NCBI GenBank assembly: GCA_035552275.1
Contig: DASZLR010000057.1
Location: 1 to 8,354 of the forward strand
Origin: DASVLX01 sp035552275
GTDB taxonomy: Bacteria; Actinomycetota; Actinomycetes; Mycobacteriales; Pseudonocardiaceae
DNA: 8,354 nucleotides
Direction: 5' to 3'
Below the pieces are notes generated by a model, which saw nothing but the letters and a program-made list of their open reading frames with translations, made no database searches and had not been told where the DNA came from. Positions 6,314 through 8,354 of the stretch are shown one piece after another (within the stretch, counting starts at the first letter, position 1; the number at the start of each line of letters is the position of its first letter). The translations under genes were made by a program, and so were the position numbers.

Positions 6314-6973
6314 TCACCCGTACGTGTCGCGTGGACCTCGGCCGGACACGTGCCGCCCGCCGAACCGCCAGCTCGGCGCGCTGGGCCCGGCCACCTTGAT
6401 CCGGCGCACCACACCGTCACCGATGCCCTTGGCGATCCGCGCGATCAGCTGGCGTTGCAGCAACCGAAGCTGAGTCGCCCACGCGGTGGAATCGGCCTGC
6501 ACGACCAACTCTCCGTCGCGCAGCTGCACCGGCCGGGTGTGCTCGGCGACGTCGGCGCCGACCAGCGCGGCCCACTTGGCGAAGACCTGACCGCCGGCCA
6601 GTCGGTTGGCCCAGCCCCGTTCGGTGCTCAGCCGGGCGGTCAACCGGCCCAACGGCTGCGGGTCCCGGTCATCGGGGCGAGGCCCGGACCAGCGGCGACG
6701 CCGGCGCAGCGGCGAACCAGCCGAATTACCCCGCCCCGTTCGGGCGCCCCGGGCGCGGGCCGCGGCCTGGGCATTGCGCAGCGCGTCACGAGCCAGATCG
6801 GAGCCGCGCGCCTGTCGCTGGGCGTCACCGCCTGTCGCAGCGCCATCGCTCAGCCGGGCTACAGGTTTGCTTGATTCGTTCTTATTGTCCGATTCAGTGC
6901 CGCCGCGAGTGACCTTGTTATCCACACCATCCACAGGTTTGTCCCCAGAAGTGCTACCCGAGGTCGGCATCAT
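6314..6973 (-). CDS. dciA: DUF721 family protein, DciA-type helicase operator
   Basis: DciA-family proteins bind the replicative helicase DnaB and help place it on DNA in bacteria that lack the DnaC/DnaI loaders. The mycobacterial member is Rv0004. Residues 1 to about 60 are hydrophilic and probably disordered. A basic stretch (RRRRRW, 90-95) leads into the actinobacterial signature WSGPRPDDRDPQPLG (95-109), close to the Rv0004 version. The DUF721 fold follows (about 117-195), with DSTAWATQLR at 161-170. The C-terminus ends GRGPRDTYG, again as in Rv0004. I place the start at ATG 6973; ATG 6970 and GTG 6979 in the same frame are equally possible. The start overlaps the recF end by 20 bases, which suggests translational coupling. 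The N-terminal codons carry a cluster of DnaA-box-like sequences. Confidence 0.93.
   Translation of the reverse strand: MMPTSGSTSGDKPVDGVDNKVTRGGTESDNKNESSKPVARLSDGAATGGDAQRQARGSDLARDALRNAQAAARARGARTGRGNSAGSPLRRRRRWSGPRPDDRDPQPLGRLTARLSTERGWANRLAGGQVFAKWAALVGADVAEHTRPVQLRDGELVVQADSTAWATQLRLLQRQLIARIAKGIGDGVVRRIKVAGPSAPSWRFGGRHVSGRGPRDTYG
6918..6947 (+). promoter_or_regulatory. Cluster of three DnaA-box-like 9-mers
   Basis: TTATCCACA (6918-6926) is a perfect match to the E. coli DnaA-box consensus. CCATCCACA (6927-6935) abuts it, and TTGTCCCCA (6939-6947) follows 3 bases later, one base off the actinobacterial TTGTCCACA. All point the same way. They fall in codons for a non-conserved, disordered part of DciA, so protein constraint does not explain them. 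About 100 bases around them are near 52% GC, lower than the window in general. DnaA binding is inferred. Confidence 0.45.
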
Positions 6974-8183
6974 GACCACTGTCCGTCACTAGGTTGTCGG
7001 TCACTGGGCTGTCCGTGATCACGCTTGCTGGATCCATTCGGCTCACCTGACCCCCACCGATGTCGTAGCGCGCGCCGCGCAACTCGACCGGCACGTCCTC
7101 GGGCACCGCAGCGGTCACCAACACCTGCTCAGCCTTGGCAGCCAGCGCCGCCAGTGCTGCTCGCCGGCGGCGGTCCAGCTCGGCGAACACGTCGTCCAAC
7201 ACGAGCACGGGTTCCGCGCCGTCCGAGCTGAGCAGATCGTACGCGGCCAACCGCAGTGCCAGCGCGAATGACCAGGACTCGCCGTGACTGGCATAGCCGC
7301 GCGCCGGCGCCGGACCCAGCGTCAGCTCCAACTCGTCCCGGTGCGGGCCGACCAGACTCACCCCGCGGTCGATCTCCTGGGCGCGCACCCTGGCCAACTC
7401 GACCAGCAGCGCGGCCTCCAACGCCTCCGGATCGGCACGCTCACCGCCGGTCACGCCGTACTCGGCTGGCAGCGCCTCGCCCAGCGAGGACCGGTACGAG
7501 ATCCGCACCGCCGACGACTCCGGGGCCACCGACGAATAGCCGTTGGCCACCAGTTCGGCCAGGTCCGCGACCAGGTCCAGCCGGCCGGCCAGCAGCGCGG
7601 CGCCGTGCCGGGCGAGGTGCCCGTCCCACACGTCGAGGGTGCGGATATCGCCGTCGCCGCCAGCCCGCCGGGCGCTGCCGGCCGTCTTCAGTAACGCGCC
7701 CCGCTGGCGCAACACCCGCTCGTAGTCGGCCCGTACCCCGGCGAATCGGGGGGCCCGCGCGACCAACAGCTCGTCCAGAAATCTTCGCCGCTCGCCCGGA
7801 TCGCCCTTGACCAGCGCGAGATCCTCCGGTGCGAACAACACCGTGCGAACGATGCCCAGCACGTCCCGCGGCCGGGACACCGGCGCCCGATTCACCCTGG
7901 CCCGGTTCGCCCGGCCGGGGGCGATCTCCAGTTCCACCACCAACTCGCGGCCGGCGTTGACCACCGCCGCGCGGATCACCGCACGGGCCGCGCCGTGCCG
8001 GACCAGCGGCGCGTCGGTCGCCGCCCGGTGCGAACCGAGGGTGGCCAGGTAGCCGACCGCCTCGACCAGATTCGTCTTGCCCTGCCCGTTCGCGCCGATC
8101 AGCACGCTCGGACCGGGCGGGAAGGTCAACTCGGCCTGTTCCCAGGAGCGGAAATCGCTGACCTGCAGGTGCCGCACATACAT
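6954..8183 (-). CDS. recF: DNA replication and repair protein RecF
   Basis: RecF is an SMC-like ATPase that binds gapped DNA and, with RecO and RecR, loads RecA at stalled forks. The 409 residues show Walker A GANGQGKT (30-37), GPHRDEL (279-285), the ABC-type signature region ASHGESWSFALALRLA (298-313) and Walker B with D-loop LVLDDVFAELD (327-337). The protein is about 20-25 residues longer than mycobacterial RecF. The extra part is a C-terminal tail after about residue 386 that contains a pentapeptide repeat. The start is ATG at 8183, beginning MYVRHLQVSDFRSWEQ as in the family; no strong Shine-Dalgarno is visible. It begins 12 bases after the gnd stop and its last 20 bases overlap dciA, so these genes are probably one operon. 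Confidence 0.98.
   Translation of the reverse strand: MYVRHLQVSDFRSWEQAELTFPPGPSVLIGANGQGKTNLVEAVGYLATLGSHRAATDAPLVRHGAARAVIRAAVVNAGRELVVELEIAPGRANRARVNRAPVSRPRDVLGIVRTVLFAPEDLALVKGDPGERRRFLDELLVARAPRFAGVRADYERVLRQRGALLKTAGSARRAGGDGDIRTLDVWDGHLARHGAALLAGRLDLVADLAELVANGYSSVAPESSAVRISYRSSLGEALPAEYGVTGGERADPEALEAALLVELARVRAQEIDRGVSLVGPHRDELELTLGPAPARGYASHGESWSFALALRLAAYDLLSSDGAEPVLVLDDVFAELDRRRRAALAALAAKAEQVLVTAAVPEDVPVELRGARYDIGGGQVSRMDPASVITDSPVTDNLVTDSGHDADLG
6975..7019. repeat. Three 15-base repeats in the recF tail
   Basis: Three tandem 15-base units encode ITDSP, VTDNL and VTDSG at RecF residues 389-403. They share the pattern (V/I)TD(S/N). They sit just before the dciA start codon, so they also form its leader. 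The repeat explains part of the longer RecF tail. Confidence 0.7.
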
Positions 8184-8195
8184 CGCGGCACCACG

Positions 8196-8354
8196 TTATG
8201 AGGACTCGGAGGAATGGACGGCGTGGCCGCCGAACTGGTTGCGCAGCGCGGCCACCGCCTTCATCGCCGGCGAGTCGTCCTGCCGGGAGACGAACCGAGC
8301 GAACAACGCCGCTGAGATCACCGGCACCGGCACCGAGTGCTCGATGGCCTCCTC
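8196..8354 (-). CDS. gnd: 6-phosphogluconate dehydrogenase, C-terminal end (partial)
   Basis: The last 52 residues of a protein cut by the window edge run to a TAA at 8196-8198. They include SVPVPVISAALFARFVSRQ, then MKAVAALRNQFGGHAV, which is typical of the C-terminus of the actinobacterial 6-phosphogluconate dehydrogenase (Gnd/GntZ). This enzyme decarboxylates 6-phosphogluconate to ribulose 5-phosphate in the pentose phosphate pathway. Catalytic and NADP-binding parts lie outside the window, so cofactor preference cannot be judged. A gnd gene between dnaN and recF is known from Streptomyces and many Pseudonocardiales and fits the position. The stop is 12 bases before recF. Confidence 0.9.
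   Translation of the reverse strand, partial: EEAIEHSVPVPVISAALFARFVSRQDDSPAMKAVAALRNQFGGHAVHSSESS

Noticed and set aside
1..8354. CRISPR arrays, insertion sequences, prophage parts, attachment sites or a novel defence system
   Set aside because: All coding space is filled by conserved housekeeping genes in standard actinobacterial order. No spaced repeats, transposase motifs or duplicated tRNA ends were seen.

Overview
This is a near-origin chromosomal segment of a high-GC actinobacterium, read against the direction of its genes: every gene I can support lies on the minus strand. The gene order along that strand is gnd (3' end) > recF > dciA (DUF721) > gyrB > gyrA > DUF3566 membrane protein > tRNA-Ile(GAT) > DLW-39 microprotein > tRNA-Ala(TGC). 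This is the classical actinobacterial dnaA-dnaN side of the origin. A gnd gene just before recF, as in Streptomyces and many Pseudonocardiales, and close protein similarity to mycobacterial GyrA, GyrB and DciA suggest a Pseudonocardiales-type organism. The genus cannot be fixed from the sequence alone. By synteny, dnaN, oriC and dnaA should lie beyond the right edge.

Region by region: 8354-8196 is the end of 6-phosphogluconate dehydrogenase. 8183-6954 is recF, whose tail overlaps dciA (6973-6314). A 206-base gap carries a possible gyrB promoter and a Shine-Dalgarno sequence. gyrB (6107-4149) and gyrA (4093-1589) follow 55 bases apart, then the DUF3566 gene (1547-591). Next come tRNA-Ile (530-457), a strong hairpin (456-424), a 40-residue DLW-39 protein (386-264), an inverted repeat (240-198) and tRNA-Ala (194-122). 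The left 121 bases hold only a small hairpin. The genes act in DNA supercoiling, gap repair, helicase loading and translation, and no accessory or mobile element is present.

The one real anomaly is in gyrA. Codon 333, where the family has a conserved glutamine in the motif LYKHTQLQ, reads TAG. The reading frame is otherwise intact on both sides for all 834 codons. gyrA is normally essential, so this is either a sequencing or assembly error, a recent single-base C-to-T mutation, or a case of amber suppression. The second item of interest is a 30-base run of three same-orientation DnaA-box-like 9-mers, one a perfect TTATCCACA, inside the disordered N-terminal coding part of dciA, where GC content dips to about 52%. 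I see no undescribed multi-gene system here.
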